The position numbers and the translations under genes are program-made. Positions 18,801-27,997 of a stretch of DNA of 64,000 bases are shown one piece after another. The notes beneath the pieces were generated by a model. It was not told the origin of the DNA. It did no database searches and saw only the letters and a list, made by a program, of their open reading frames with translations. The number at the start of each line of letters is the position of its first letter. Within the stretch, counting starts at the first letter, position 1. The DNA comes from Brachybacterium timonense (GTDB lineage Bacteria > Actinomycetota > Actinomycetes > Actinomycetales > Dermabacteraceae): positions 2,250,479 through 2,314,478 of the forward strand of contig NZ_LT984895.1 of the NCBI RefSeq assembly GCF_900258505.1. The letters are read 5' to 3'.

Positions 18801-18806
18801 ATTCTG
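18801..18806 (-). promoter_or_regulatory. Possible leaderless -10 element of the LpdA-like gene
   Basis: CAGAAT on the minus strand is followed by 6 bases and the GTG at 18794. It is a weaker match than the TAGGNT elements but has the same spacing. The start codon choice partly depends on it. Confidence 0.35.
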
Positions 18807-18904
18807 CCCCGGCGCCCTCCGCTCTGTCAGGCGATCTTGCACGTCACGAGCAGCAGCCACTGGCCCGTCGACCGTTGGACTGCACGCTGCAGGCTGGCCT
18901 GCGC

Positions 18905-18910
18905 TAGGTT
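18905..18910 (+). promoter_or_regulatory. Leaderless -10 element of the PNP gene
   Basis: TAGGTT is followed by 6 bases (cggtcc) and the ATG at 18917, with no ribosome site. The PNP-phosphosugar mutase unit thus appears to start with a leaderless message. Confidence 0.5.
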
Positions 18911-18916
18911 CGGTCC

Positions 18917-19747
18917 ATGAACCCCGACACCACTGATCCCTACACGCTCGCGCGCGATGCCGCCGATGCGATCGCGGCATCCTCCGGTATCGCCCGCCAC
19001 GACATCGCCCTTGTGCTTGGCTCCGGCTGGGGCGGCGCTGCTGACCTGCTCGGACAGGAAGTCTGGCGCGCCGACGCCACCTCGATCCCCGGCTTCCGCG
19101 CCCCTGCCGTCGCCGGGCACGTTGGCACACTGCGCTCGATCCGCATCGCCGCCACAGGCGCCCACGCCCTTGTGCTCGGTGCCCGCACCCACTTCTACGA
19201 GGGCGCTGGCGTTGACGCCGTTGTCCACGGCGTGCGCACCGCAGCAGCGGCCGGCTGCAGCACCCTAGTGCTCACCAATGGCTGCGGCGGCCTCAACACC
19301 TCCTGGGCGCCCGGCACGCCCGTGCTGATCTCTGATCACATCAACCACACCGGCGCGACACCGCTGCGCGGAGCGAACTTCGTGGACCTCACCGACGTCT
19401 ACACGCCGCGTCTGCGTCAGATCGCCCACGACATCGATCCCTCACTGCCCGAGGGTGTGTATATGCAGTTCAGTGGCCCGTCCTATGAGACCCCCGCCGA
19501 GGTGCGGATGGCCGGCATACTGGGTGCCTCACTGGTGGGCATGTCAACGGCGCTCGAGGCGATCGCCGCCCGGGAAGCGGGCCTCGACGTGCTCGGCATC
19601 TCCCTGGTCACCAACCATGCAGCCGGGATCAGCCCCGAGCCGCTCTCCCATGAGGAGGTGCTGCAGGCCGGCAAGGACGCTGGGCCGCGCATCGCCGAAC
19701 TGCTGGCCCGTACCGTCACCCGCATTACCGAGGAGGCACAGCGATGA
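18917..19747 (+). CDS. Purine-nucleoside phosphorylase (trimeric, family 2)
   Basis: This enzyme splits inosine or guanosine with phosphate into base and (deoxy)ribose 1-phosphate. Family 2 signatures are ALVLGSGWGG (phosphate site), LGARTHFYEG, LTNGCGG, ISDHINHTG with GANFVDLTDVY, YMQFSGPSYETPAEVRM and the base-site region LVTNHAAGI. The length, 276 residues, is normal for the trimeric class. Its stop overlaps the start of the phosphosugar mutase gene, which would process the released sugar phosphate. In mycobacteria the same pair is deoD-pmmB. Confidence 0.93.
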   Translation: MNPDTTDPYTLARDAADAIAASSGIARHDIALVLGSGWGGAADLLGQEVWRADATSIPGFRAPAVAGHVGTLRSIRIAATGAHALVLGARTHFYEGAGVDAVVHGVRTAAAAGCSTLVLTNGCGGLNTSWAPGTPVLISDHINHTGATPLRGANFVDLTDVYTPRLRQIAHDIDPSLPEGVYMQFSGPSYETPAEVRMAGILGASLVGMSTALEAIAAREAGLDVLGISLVTNHAAGISPEPLSHEEVLQAGKDAGPRIAELLARTVTRITEEAQR

Positions 19748-21483
19748 GCGCACTGTCAGCCCAACTGTGTGACCAGGTCAACGCGTGGATCGCCGATGAC
19801 CCGGCGGCCTCGACCCGGCGTGAGCTCACCGAGCTGCTGAGCCGCGCTGAGGCGGGCGAGGACGCCGCGATCGCTGAGCTCACCGACGCCTTCTCCGGGA
19901 CGCTCCAGTTCGGCACCGCCGGGCTGCGCGGACGCATGGGGCCCGGCCCGAACCGGATGAACCTGGCCGTCGTCTCCCGCGCGGCCCGCGGCCTCGCGGA
20001 TCATCTGCTCGCAACACTCGGGGACAGCGCAGCCGCAGGCTCCGACCAGGCGCCGCTCGTAGTGATCGGTCATGACGCCCGCTACAACTCGCGCGACTTC
20101 GCACTCGCCTCCGCGCAGATCATGACAGCGGCAGGTTGCCGTGTGCTGCTGATGGATCGCTGCGGACCCACCCCGCTGGTGGCGTTCGCGGTGCGACACC
20201 TGGGGGCCGACGCGGGTGTGGTGGTCACCGCGAGCCACAATCCGCCTGCCGACAACGGCTACAAGGTGTACCTGGGTGGCCGGATGCAGGAGCCGGACGG
20301 TCGTGGTGTGCAGATCGTGCCGCCCTCGGACGCTCAGATCGCTGAGCGGATCGCGGCCGTCGGCCCGGTTGCACAGATCCCGCTGGCCGAATCCGGTTGG
20401 GAGGAGCTCGGTGATCAGCTGCGTGAGCATTACCTTGAGGCGATCTGCGCCCTGCCCGACCCGTCTGGGCCGCGCGACGTGCGGATCGTGCATACTGCTA
20501 TGCACGGGGTGGGGACCGAGCTCGCGACCGCCGCGCTGCACCGCACCGGTTTCACCGATGTGCACAGCGTGCCCAAGCAGGCTGACCCGGATCCGGATTT
20601 CCCCACGGTGTCCTTCCCGAACCCGGAGGAGCCCGGTGCGATCGACCTCGCCCTCGAGCTCGCCCGCACTGTGGAGGCCGACGTGGTGGTCGCGAACGAC
20701 CCCGATGCGGACCGCTGTGCTGCAGCCGTATTCGATCCCCATCGGGACGACTGGCGGATGCTGACCGGGGACGAGCTCGGGGTGTTGCTGGGTGATCACC
20801 TGGCGCGTGTGCACGGCTACGCGGGGGCATTCGCCCGCTCGGTAGTCTCCAGCCGCTGGCTTGACGCAGTTGCTCAGCAGGCCGGGCACGAGGCCCGTAC
20901 GACGCTCACCGGTTTCAAGTGGATCGCACGTGCTCCGGGGATCGTCTACGGGTATGAGGAGGCGATCGGCTACTGCGTTCTGCCCGATATCGTGCGCGAT
21001 AAAGATGGTCTGTCCGCCGCACTGATGGTGGCGGAGATGGCGGCGCTCGCGAAGGCACAGGGTCGCACCCTCGTGGATCGTCTCGATGACCTCGCACGCA
21101 GCCACGGCTTGTTCGCTACCCGGCAGCTGTCGATCCGTGTGGAGGATCTCTCCCTCATCGGTCAGATGATGCAGCGTCTGCGGCAGTCGCCCCCGAAGCA
21201 GCTGATCGGCGCCGACGTCGTCGAGACGCAAGACCTCGCGGAGGGGTCGGTGGAGAGCACTGGTCTGCCGCCCACCGACGGCATGCTGCTGCGCACCGCG
21301 GAGGATACGCGGGTGATCGTGCGTCCATCGGGCACTGAGCCGAAACTCAAGTGCTATCTGGAGGTCGTGGAGCAGGTGGCCACGGACTCGTCGCAGAGTG
21401 ATCTCACAGCCGTGCGTACGCGTGCTGCGGAGCGCCTCGAGGTGCTCGTGGCGGACATGCGCGCAGCGCTCGGTGCAGCCTGA
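19744..21483 (+). CDS. Phosphosugar mutase (PGM/PMM family, probable phosphopentomutase role)
   Basis: An alpha-D-phosphohexomutase superfamily enzyme of 579 residues. The phosphoserine loop is TASHNPPADNGYK with S164. The metal loop is NDPDADRCAAAV, and the sugar-binding loop GYEEAIGY and the phosphate-binding loop RPSGTEPKLKCY follow. The long form resembles the PGM2/YbbT-like branch that isomerises ribose or deoxyribose 1-phosphate as well as hexose phosphates. Coupling to the PNP gene (ATGA overlap) and the nearby deoC favour a pentose phosphate substrate, but this is inferred from context. Confidence 0.88.
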   Translation: MSALSAQLCDQVNAWIADDPAASTRRELTELLSRAEAGEDAAIAELTDAFSGTLQFGTAGLRGRMGPGPNRMNLAVVSRAARGLADHLLATLGDSAAAGSDQAPLVVIGHDARYNSRDFALASAQIMTAAGCRVLLMDRCGPTPLVAFAVRHLGADAGVVVTASHNPPADNGYKVYLGGRMQEPDGRGVQIVPPSDAQIAERIAAVGPVAQIPLAESGWEELGDQLREHYLEAICALPDPSGPRDVRIVHTAMHGVGTELATAALHRTGFTDVHSVPKQADPDPDFPTVSFPNPEEPGAIDLALELARTVEADVVVANDPDADRCAAAVFDPHRDDWRMLTGDELGVLLGDHLARVHGYAGAFARSVVSSRWLDAVAQQAGHEARTTLTGFKWIARAPGIVYGYEEAIGYCVLPDIVRDKDGLSAALMVAEMAALAKAQGRTLVDRLDDLARSHGLFATRQLSIRVEDLSLIGQMMQRLRQSPPKQLIGADVVETQDLAEGSVESTGLPPTDGMLLRTAEDTRVIVRPSGTEPKLKCYLEVVEQVATDSSQSDLTAVRTRAAERLEVLVADMRAALGAA

Positions 21484-21490
21484 GCACTGC

Positions 21491-22663
21491 TCAGCTCACC
21501 CGGGTTCCCCGGGACCGAGTTCCCCGCTGAGCAAGCACGAGCACGATGACGGTCACGATCGCTGTGATCAGGTTGCCCAGCAGCACCACGATCCCTGTGA
21601 GCGTCCAGCCAGCCGGGAACGGCCCGAGATAGACCACTTCCGTGACGTCGTACGTGGGTACGACTGTGTCCTGCTCGGGGTCGGGGGCGAAGGTGAAGTC
21701 CGTGGTGAAGGACTCAGGTTCGCCCCAGATCCGAAACTGCGTGACGATGCCGTGTCGCCCGCCGTGATCGTCCGGGGCGATCAGGCCTCGCAGGGTGTCG
21801 TCGGTCCAGGTCCAGTCCTCGTCGGTCGGGTCGGCGATCCAGGGGCGTTCGCTGATCTGCTCGTCCTCGCTCGCATCGGTGCGCTGCATCGGCTGGTCGG
21901 AGATGACGTACAGGTTCAGTTCCTGGCTCGTGCGGGCGGCCTGTGAGAAGCGCATCGGATAGACGAGCTCTTCACTGTCAAAGTCGAAGCGCAGCGGCTC
22001 GGTTTCATCCTCGAGCACTGCGTCGTCGGCGTACCGCACGGCGGTAAAGGTCCAACCCTCCTCGGCGTACGGCTCCAGCAGCGGCGAGACCTCATCCGAC
22101 AGGGCGAAGCCGTTGTCCTCGAGCCACGTGCGCACGGGGGCTGCGTCGCCGCCGAGGACCGCCACATCGAAGCTGCCGATCCTCTGCCTGCTGTGCACCA
22201 CTGCCGCAGAATCGGGGACGGCCGCCCCATGGTCATCACCGCTGCCGACGAGGCCGGGGGGCTCCTCCGAGGTTCCCCAATAGTCGTAGCGGATCCGCTG
22301 ACGGGGCCGTGTCGCGCTCCGCATTTCGCTCAGTGTGTCCACATCAGCAGCGCTCACGTCCGGCACAGTGGGCGTGGGCACGAGCAGCGCGGGCCCTGTC
22401 CGGCTGGCACCGAGCTGGAATCCCATAATGATGGTTTCGCGACCGTCGCGGTGGGCGAGCACGGCGGTCTCCTCCAGAACGTCAGAGTCGTTGCCCGCAT
22501 CAGCAGGGTCGATGAAGGCGCCACAGGCGCAGGCACTCGCTGGTGTCAGTGCCCCCACGAGCAGCTGAGCCGCCAGGATCGATGCCACGAGCAGTAGACG
22601 CCTGAGGCGTACTGCCTGCACCGATACGGATCGCACCGACAATCGCATAGACATGAGCATCAT
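21491..22663 (-). CDS. DUF2330-family membrane-anchored protein
   Basis: A predicted exported protein of about 390 residues. A basic N-terminus is followed by a hydrophobic signal segment (RLLLVASILAAQLLVGAL) ending in ASACACGAF, the cysteine-rich start typical of DUF2330. The large extracytoplasmic region contains the repeated L-VPTPT and W-T patterns of the family. A single C-terminal helix (about TGIVVLLGNLITAIVTVIVLVLA) and a short basic tail anchor it with the tail inside. GAGGGG precedes a run of ATG codons at 22663, 22660 and 22654, so the exact start is ambiguous. It follows deoC by 78 bp. The function is unknown. Confidence 0.75.
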   Translation of the reverse strand: MMLMSMRLSVRSVSVQAVRLRRLLLVASILAAQLLVGALTPASACACGAFIDPADAGNDSDVLEETAVLAHRDGRETIIMGFQLGASRTGPALLVPTPTVPDVSAADVDTLSEMRSATRPRQRIRYDYWGTSEEPPGLVGSGDDHGAAVPDSAAVVHSRQRIGSFDVAVLGGDAAPVRTWLEDNGFALSDEVSPLLEPYAEEGWTFTAVRYADDAVLEDETEPLRFDFDSEELVYPMRFSQAARTSQELNLYVISDQPMQRTDASEDEQISERPWIADPTDEDWTWTDDTLRGLIAPDDHGGRHGIVTQFRIWGEPESFTTDFTFAPDPEQDTVVPTYDVTEVVYLGPFPAGWTLTGIVVLLGNLITAIVTVIVLVLAQRGTRSRGTRVS

Positions 22664-22740
22664 GCGTCCCCTCATCCGGGGCGCTCCGGTGTTCGATCCC
22701 CATCGACTCCGGGCGGCACCGTCGACCGCAACCCCAGGGA

Positions 22741-23409
22741 TCAGTATCCCTCGCCTGCGGTATCTCCCTCGAGCACGGCGCGCGATCCGGACAATCCCAA
22801 CCGGGTGGCGCCTGCGGCCACCATCGCCTCAGCGGCAGCGCGAGTGCGGATGCCTCCAGAGGCTTTGACGCCCAGACGGTCGCCGACGGTGCGGCGCATG
22901 AGAGCGACAGCATGCTCGGAGGCGCCGCCGGCGGGGTGGAAACCGGTCGAGGTCTTCACGAAATCAGCGCCGGCCTTCTCGGCGGCCTCGCACACGGCGA
23001 TGATCTCCTCATCGCTCAGCGCGGCGGACTCGATGATCACCTTGAGGACCGTCGGTGCTGGCGCGGCCTCGCGCACGGCGGCGATGTCTGCCTGCACCCC
23101 AGCAAAATCACCGGCCTTAGCGAGGCCGATGTTGATCACCATGTCGATCTCGTCAGCACCCTTCGCGACGGCGTCGGCGGCCTCCGCGGCTTTGATCGAG
23201 CTGGCGTGCTGACCCGAGGGGAAGCCGCACACCGTCGCGACCTTCACGGAGGTCTCAACAGGCAGCATCGACGGGGACACGCACACGGAGTAGGTGCCGA
23301 GTTCCTCGGCCTCGCGCAGCAACGCTTCGACGTCGGCCGCAGTCGCCTCGGGCTTGAGCAGGGTGTGGTCGATGAGCTGGGCCAGCTGGGCGCGTTCAAT
23401 GGCAGTCAT
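22741..23409 (-). CDS. deoC: Deoxyribose-phosphate aldolase
   Basis: DeoC cleaves 2-deoxyribose 5-phosphate to glyceraldehyde 3-phosphate and acetaldehyde. [49 protein letters not shown] with the Schiff-base K152, and VKASGGIRT with the second catalytic Lys are all in place. The length of 222 residues is standard. GGGAG lies 9 bases before the ATG. With PNP, the mutase, DeoA and Cdd encoded around it, the deoxynucleoside salvage route is complete. Confidence 0.95.
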   Translation of the reverse strand: MTAIERAQLAQLIDHTLLKPEATAADVEALLREAEELGTYSVCVSPSMLPVETSVKVATVCGFPSGQHASSIKAAEAADAVAKGADEIDMVINIGLAKAGDFAGVQADIAAVREAAPAPTVLKVIIESAALSDEEIIAVCEAAEKAGADFVKTSTGFHPAGGASEHAVALMRRTVGDRLGVKASGGIRTRAAAEAMVAAGATRLGLSGSRAVLEGDTAGEGY

Positions 23410-23562
23410 GCATCGAGTCTCCCAGATCCGCGGCCATCGTGGGGCCGTCTCGGTCCCGCCGCGGTAGATCGCGTGGGCGGGAATCGTCGGCGGGATCGCG
23501 CCCGCCCGCTGCCCCGCATGTAGTGGCCCCTCCGCGGCACTGATCGGCGTCCGCCGTTCGCG

Positions 23563-23568
23563 TAGGAT
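23563..23568 (+). promoter_or_regulatory. Leaderless -10 element of the kinase-Nudix gene
   Basis: TAGGAT ends 8 bases before the GTG at 23577 in the 167-bp divergent gap with deoC. No Shine-Dalgarno sequence is present. Confidence 0.45.
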
Positions 23569-23576
23569 CCTCGGGC

Positions 23577-24674
23577 GTGAGCACGCCCCCGCCTCAGCCG
23601 CGACAGGATCCCGTCCCTCTCTCGCCCCCGCGCCGCATCGTCCTCGTGGCCGGTCCCTCGGGTAGCGGCAAGGGGCTGCTTGCTGCCCGCTCCGGTCTGC
23701 CGATGGTGCCGCTGGATGAGTTCTACCGCGACCTGGATGATCAGAACCTGCCGCGCCGCTTCGGCATTGTGGACTGGGACGTACCGGCGTCCTGGGATGC
23801 CGACGCAGCGTTCACTGCGCTGAGCGAGCTCGCCCGCACGGGCACCGCCCAGATCCCCACCTATTCGATCTCACAGTCCCGCCGGGTGGGCAGCCAACGC
23901 GTCGAGGTCGGCGATGCGCCCCTGATCATCGCCGAGGGCATCTTCGCCGCCGAGCTCATCGCACCGCTGGCCAGTGCCGGGCTGCTAGCCGACGCGATTG
24001 TGCTCAAGCGTCCTGTGCCGCTCGTGTTCGTCCTGCGCCTGGCGCGAGACCTGCGTGAAGCACGCAAACCCGTGGGCGTGCTGCTGCGGCGCGGGCTCAC
24101 CCTCGCAGCCGAGCAGCCGCAGCAGATCTCTCGTTGGGTGCGCGCCGGTATGACACCGATGCCGCTTCGTCGAGCGATCCGGCACGCCCGGTCCCTCGCC
24201 CAGCTGGCGTGGGCTGAACACCACCACCGAAAGGTCGGCAGTGCCGGGACGACGTTGAGGATCACAGCGGTCTGTTTCCTGCGCGATGGGGAGCACGGCC
24301 CTGAGCTGCTCGGGGTGCGCAAACGCGGCACCAGCACCTACATCCAGGTGGGCGGCAAACTCGAGGCCGGTGAGGGCGCACAGGATGCCGCCCTCCGCGA
24401 GACCGTGGAGGAGACGGGTCTGCACCTGAACGTCTCGGAGCTGGAACTGCTGGGGGATTTTCATGCCGTCGCCGCGAATGAGCCGGACACCCTGGTCCAC
24501 TCCACCGTGTTCCTCACCCATCATCCTCTGCCAGAGGACTTCCAGGTCAGGGCCGAGCTCGCGGACCATCGCTGGTTCCCACTCACTCAGCCAACGCAGT
24601 GCGCAGGGGTGCAGATCGCGCCGCTGATGGCCGAGCACATCATCCCGGCGCTGCGCCGACGGCTCGGCCGCTGA
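23577..24674 (+). CDS. Uridine kinase-like P-loop domain fused to a Nudix hydrolase
   Basis: A two-domain protein of 365 residues. Residues 18-215 look like an uridine/phosphoribulokinase-type kinase: Walker A GPSGSGKG (26-33), a substrate-site segment [18 protein letters not shown], and a Walker-B-like [12 protein letters not shown]. Residues 226-360 form a Nudix domain whose box fits the consensus exactly: G260, E266, R274, E275, E278, E279 and G281 ([17 protein letters not shown] onward). The first part could phosphorylate a nucleoside, the second hydrolyse a nucleotide or sugar diphosphate. The combined substrate is unknown. It lies between the nucleoside salvage genes deoC and deoA. Confidence 0.83.
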   Translation: MSTPPPQPRQDPVPLSPPRRIVLVAGPSGSGKGLLAARSGLPMVPLDEFYRDLDDQNLPRRFGIVDWDVPASWDADAAFTALSELARTGTAQIPTYSISQSRRVGSQRVEVGDAPLIIAEGIFAAELIAPLASAGLLADAIVLKRPVPLVFVLRLARDLREARKPVGVLLRRGLTLAAEQPQQISRWVRAGMTPMPLRRAIRHARSLAQLAWAEHHHRKVGSAGTTLRITAVCFLRDGEHGPELLGVRKRGTSTYIQVGGKLEAGEGAQDAALRETVEETGLHLNVSELELLGDFHAVAANEPDTLVHSTVFLTHHPLPEDFQVRAELADHRWFPLTQPTQCAGVQIAPLMAEHIIPALRRRLGR

Positions 24675-24691
24675 CCGACCCTCACCCGTCG

Positions 24692-24705
24692 CGTCTGTTC
24701 AGACG
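24692..24705. terminator. Hairpin between convergent kinase-Nudix and deoA genes
   Basis: CGTCTG-TT-CAGACG is a perfect 6-bp stem with a 2-base loop. It lies in the 97-bp gap where two transcripts converge. No U-tract follows, as is common in high-G+C genomes. It could serve either strand. Confidence 0.45.
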
Positions 24706-24771
24706 TGAGGCGCGCCGACGGCGCTGCTCCTGCTCACTCGCAGGCGACGACACGCTGCAGACCGACGGGTC

Positions 24772-26076
24772 TTAGGCGATCCGATCCAGCACGATCCGCC
24801 GTTCACCGATCGCGGTGCCCGTCGCAGCGATCGTCCACGCGCCGTCGATCGCGTCGACCGCCCGGCCGACGCGTTCAGGGGTATCCGTGTGCAGGCGCGC
24901 GAGCACGTCGCCGGCGCGCACCTCCTCCCCTAGGTGCTTCACGATCTCGACACCGGCGGCGGCCTGCACGGCTTCACCGGGACGGGAGCGCCCGGCACCG
25001 AGTCGCCACGCGGCCACACCCACCTGGAGTGCGTCCAGCGAGCTGACGACGCCATCGGCCTCAGCACGGTACTCCTCGATGTGGCGCGCCTGCGGCAGCT
25101 CGGCGTCAACATCTCCGCCCTGCGCGACGATCATCGCCCGCCACGTGTCCATGGCACGCCCGTCAGCAAGTGCCTGCTCGACATCGGCGTCATGCACCCC
25201 GGCCGCGTCGAGCATCTCGCGGGCGAGCGCACAGGTCAGCTCGATGATGTCAGCGGGGCCACCACCGGCGAGCACCTCCAGGCTTTCGCGCACCTCCAGG
25301 GCGTTGCCGGCGGTGCGGCCCAGCGGTGCGGACATGTCGGTCAGCAGGGCGACGGTGCGCACACCGGCGTCGGTGCCCAGATCGACCATAGTGCGGGCAA
25401 GAGCGCGAGCGTCGGCCTCGTCCTTCATAAAGGCGCCAGCGCCGGTCTTTACATCCAGGGTGAGAGCGGCGGTGCCCTCCGCGATCTTCTTGGACATGAT
25501 CGAGGAGGCGATCAGCGGGATCGCCTCGACGGTTCCGGTCACGTCCCGCAGGGCGTACAGTTTCTTGTCCGCGGGGGCGAGGCCTGAGCCAGCCGCGCAG
25601 ATCACCGCGCCGACCTGCTCGAGCTGGCGCATCATCTCGTCGTTGCTCACAGCGGCGCGCCAACCGGGGATCGCCTCGAGCTTGTCGAGAGTGCCGCCGG
25701 TGTGCCCGAGCCCCCGGCCGGACAGCTGCGGCACCGCCACGCCGAAGGATGCAACCAGTGGTGCGAGCGGCAGAGTGATTTTGTCGCCCACTCCGCCGGT
25801 GGAGTGCTTATCGGTGGTGGGCTTGGAGAGCGCGGAGAAGTCCATCCGCTCGCCGGTGGCGATCATGGCGCGGGTCCAGCGCGAGATCTCCTCCCGTTCC
25901 ATGCCGCGCAGGAAGATCGCCATGGCCAGTGCTGCCATCTGTTCCTCAGCGACAACGCCACGGGTGTAGGCGTCGATCACCCAGTCGATCTGCTCAGGGC
26001 TGAGACACCGCCCGTCGCGCTTGGTGCGGATCACGTCGACAGCGTCGAATGACTCGACGCGGGTGCTCTCAGTCAT
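24772..26076 (-). CDS. deoA: Thymidine phosphorylase
   Basis: DeoA phosphorolyses thymidine and deoxyuridine to base and deoxyribose 1-phosphate. The family signature is SGRGLGHTGGTLDKLE, with the phosphate-site motif KHSTGGVGDK upstream and KTGAGAFM in the C-terminal half. The length of 434 residues is full. Its start overlaps the end of cdd by 8 bases, so it is the last gene of the transporter-cdd-deoA unit. A C-terminal alpha/beta domain (VGRAVDAIDGAWTI) is complete. Confidence 0.95.
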   Translation of the reverse strand: MTESTRVESFDAVDVIRTKRDGRCLSPEQIDWVIDAYTRGVVAEEQMAALAMAIFLRGMEREEISRWTRAMIATGERMDFSALSKPTTDKHSTGGVGDKITLPLAPLVASFGVAVPQLSGRGLGHTGGTLDKLEAIPGWRAAVSNDEMMRQLEQVGAVICAAGSGLAPADKKLYALRDVTGTVEAIPLIASSIMSKKIAEGTAALTLDVKTGAGAFMKDEADARALARTMVDLGTDAGVRTVALLTDMSAPLGRTAGNALEVRESLEVLAGGGPADIIELTCALAREMLDAAGVHDADVEQALADGRAMDTWRAMIVAQGGDVDAELPQARHIEEYRAEADGVVSSLDALQVGVAAWRLGAGRSRPGEAVQAAAGVEIVKHLGEEVRAGDVLARLHTDTPERVGRAVDAIDGAWTIAATGTAIGERRIVLDRIA

Positions 26077-26599
26077 GAGTCTCCTCCTGGAGGTTGGCGG
26101 GGCCGAAGGCCTGCGGCAGCATCTGCTGCACGGTCAGCGGGCCCTGGGGGCTGAGGATCGTGAAGTCGGCAGCGGCGTGCTCGCTGAGCAGCTGACGGCA
26201 GCGACCGCAGGGCATGACCACGGGACGGTTCACGTCGGCGTGCTCAGGCCCGCCCACGCACACGAAGGCGCGTAGCCGGCCGCCGCCGCCGGCGATCAGG
26301 GAGCTGATCAGCCCGCATTCGGCACAGAGGGTGACGCCGTAGCCGGCGTTCTCCACATTGCAGCCGGTGACCACGCGGCCGTCGTCCACGAGCGCAGCCG
26401 CCCCGACCTGGAAGTGGGAGTACGGGGTGTAGGCGCGCGGCGCGATGGCACGTGCTTCCTGCACGAGGCGGTCGAACAGGGCGTCATCGATCGGGGCGCT
26501 ACTGATCGAGGCATCGCCGATCGGAGTGTCGTCGGTCGACGCGCTGCCTGATGGCACCCCGTCGGTCGGGGCGTCACCGTTCAGGTCCTGGCTGCGCAT
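26069..26599 (-). CDS. cdd: Cytidine deaminase
   Basis: Cdd deaminates cytidine and deoxycytidine. The zinc site is complete: CNVENAGYGVTLCAE with the catalytic Glu and PCGRCRQLL with two Cys ligands. The homotetrameric-type core begins near residue 40. Residues 1-40 are unusual: an acidic, low-complexity stretch made of near-repeats of DDTPIGDASI and SSAPIDDAL. The ATG at 26599 is the only obvious start before the core. The gene overlaps deoA by 8 bases and follows the ABC permease gene by 63 bp. Confidence 0.93.
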   Translation of the reverse strand: MRSQDLNGDAPTDGVPSGSASTDDTPIGDASISSAPIDDALFDRLVQEARAIAPRAYTPYSHFQVGAAALVDDGRVVTGCNVENAGYGVTLCAECGLISSLIAGGGGRLRAFVCVGGPEHADVNRPVVMPCGRCRQLLSEHAAADFTILSPQGPLTVQQMLPQAFGPANLQEETHD

Positions 26600-26662
26600 A
26601 CGTGGCTCCTCTGTTCGGGCGGATCTGCTGCGATCAGGCGATGGCGACGCTGAGCAGCAGCC

Positions 26663-27997
26663 TCACTGCTTGACGTACGGAACACCGTCGGCGGCGGGCA
26701 CGCGCACGCGCCCCACCACGCCAGCCACGGCGAACAGTGCCACAACGTACGGGAGCATGAGCAGGAAGTCACCGGGGATGCTCACGCCACCGGCGGAGGC
26801 GCTCATGGTGCCCAGGCGCAGCTGCAGCGAGTCGGCGAAGGCGAAGGCGAGTGCGGCAAGGAGGGCGCCGACGGGGTGGTAGCGCCCCAGCAGCATCGCG
26901 GCCAGTGCGATGTACCCCTTGCCGGCGGACATCTCCTGGCCGAACGCCACGCCGGTGCCGATGGTGAGGGTCGCGCCACCGAGCCCGGCCACGGCCGAGC
27001 CCAGCAGCACATTGCTCCAGCGGGTTCGGTTGACCTTGATGCCCACGGTGTCGGCGGCCTTCGGGTGCTCGCCCACGGCGCGCACGCGCAGACCCCAGCG
27101 GGTGCGGAACAGCGCGATGGTCAGCACCACCACGATCACCCACATGATGTAGACGAGAACGTTCTGGTCGAACAGCACGCGTCCGATCACAGGAATGTCT
27201 GCGAGCAGCGGGATACGTAGGTTTGGCAGCCGCATGGCGGTGTTGAACGTGCCCGGGTCCTGACTCATCACGGTGCCGAAGACGAAGGACGTCACACCGA
27301 TGGCGAACACATTCAGCACGACGCCGACGATGATCTGCTGGACGTGGTAGCCAACGGCGAACAGCGCCAGCGTCGCGCCCATGAACAGAGCCATGAGCGG
27401 CGCTGCGAATAGGCCAACCCACACATTGCCAGTAATCGACCCGACCAGCGCCGCGCCGAAGGCGCCGAACAGCAGCTGGCCCTCGATCGCAATGTTGATC
27501 ACGCCTGCGCGTTCGGAGAGCACACCGGAGAAGGCGCCGAAGGCGAGCGGTACGGCGAGAACGATCGTGGACTGAAGCAGCGTGCCCACGTCAAGGGTGC
27601 GCTCGGAGATCACCCAGGTGAGGAAGCACAGCACCCAGGTGATGGCGAACACGGCAACGATCGGATTGCGCACACGCCCGCGTAGTCGGGTGGGTCGGCT
27701 CGCGAACCACCACAGTGCACCAGCGGCGGCCAGGGCGATCAGCGCCAGCACGATTGCGCCGCCGCGCGAGGGCAGGGCGACCGTCTGCGGAATGATGCCG
27801 AGCGGGTTGATGTCGCCGTCCCGCGCAAGCGCGAAAGTGCTGCTCACTGCAGGCAGACCGCGCAGACCGAAAACGACGAGCGCGATGAGCGCGAGCACAG
27901 TCAGTGTGGTGGGCAGGTGCCACCAGTTCTGCGGCCGCTCATCGACTACGGCGCGGGTGACGACGGAGTCATTGGAGGTGACGGCTGGTGTGCTCAT
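26663..27997 (-). CDS. Nucleoside ABC transporter permease 2 (NupQ/YufQ type)
   Basis: An integral membrane permease of 444 residues with about ten predicted helices. The C-terminal two thirds match BmpA-type nucleoside importer permeases, with FGAFSGVLSERAGVINIAIEG and the coupling segment RTRWGLRVRAVGEHPKAADTVGI. The N-terminal 130 residues carry extra helices. The ATG at 27997 is used because it overlaps the stop of permease 1 (ATGA) and has GGGAGAG upstream; the longer open frame is antisense-like shadow sequence over permease 1. It should form the membrane pore with permease 1 and the double ATPase. Confidence 0.9.
   Translation of the reverse strand: MSTPAVTSNDSVVTRAVVDERPQNWWHLPTTLTVLALIALVVFGLRGLPAVSSTFALARDGDINPLGIIPQTVALPSRGGAIVLALIALAAAGALWWFASRPTRLRGRVRNPIVAVFAITWVLCFLTWVISERTLDVGTLLQSTIVLAVPLAFGAFSGVLSERAGVINIAIEGQLLFGAFGAALVGSITGNVWVGLFAAPLMALFMGATLALFAVGYHVQQIIVGVVLNVFAIGVTSFVFGTVMSQDPGTFNTAMRLPNLRIPLLADIPVIGRVLFDQNVLVYIMWVIVVVLTIALFRTRWGLRVRAVGEHPKAADTVGIKVNRTRWSNVLLGSAVAGLGGATLTIGTGVAFGQEMSAGKGYIALAAMLLGRYHPVGALLAALAFAFADSLQLRLGTMSASAGGVSIPGDFLLMLPYVVALFAVAGVVGRVRVPAADGVPYVKQ

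Noticed and set aside
19756-21231. Long minus-strand frame opposite the phosphosugar mutase
   Set aside because: Antisense shadow; the mutase on the plus strand has complete active-site loops.
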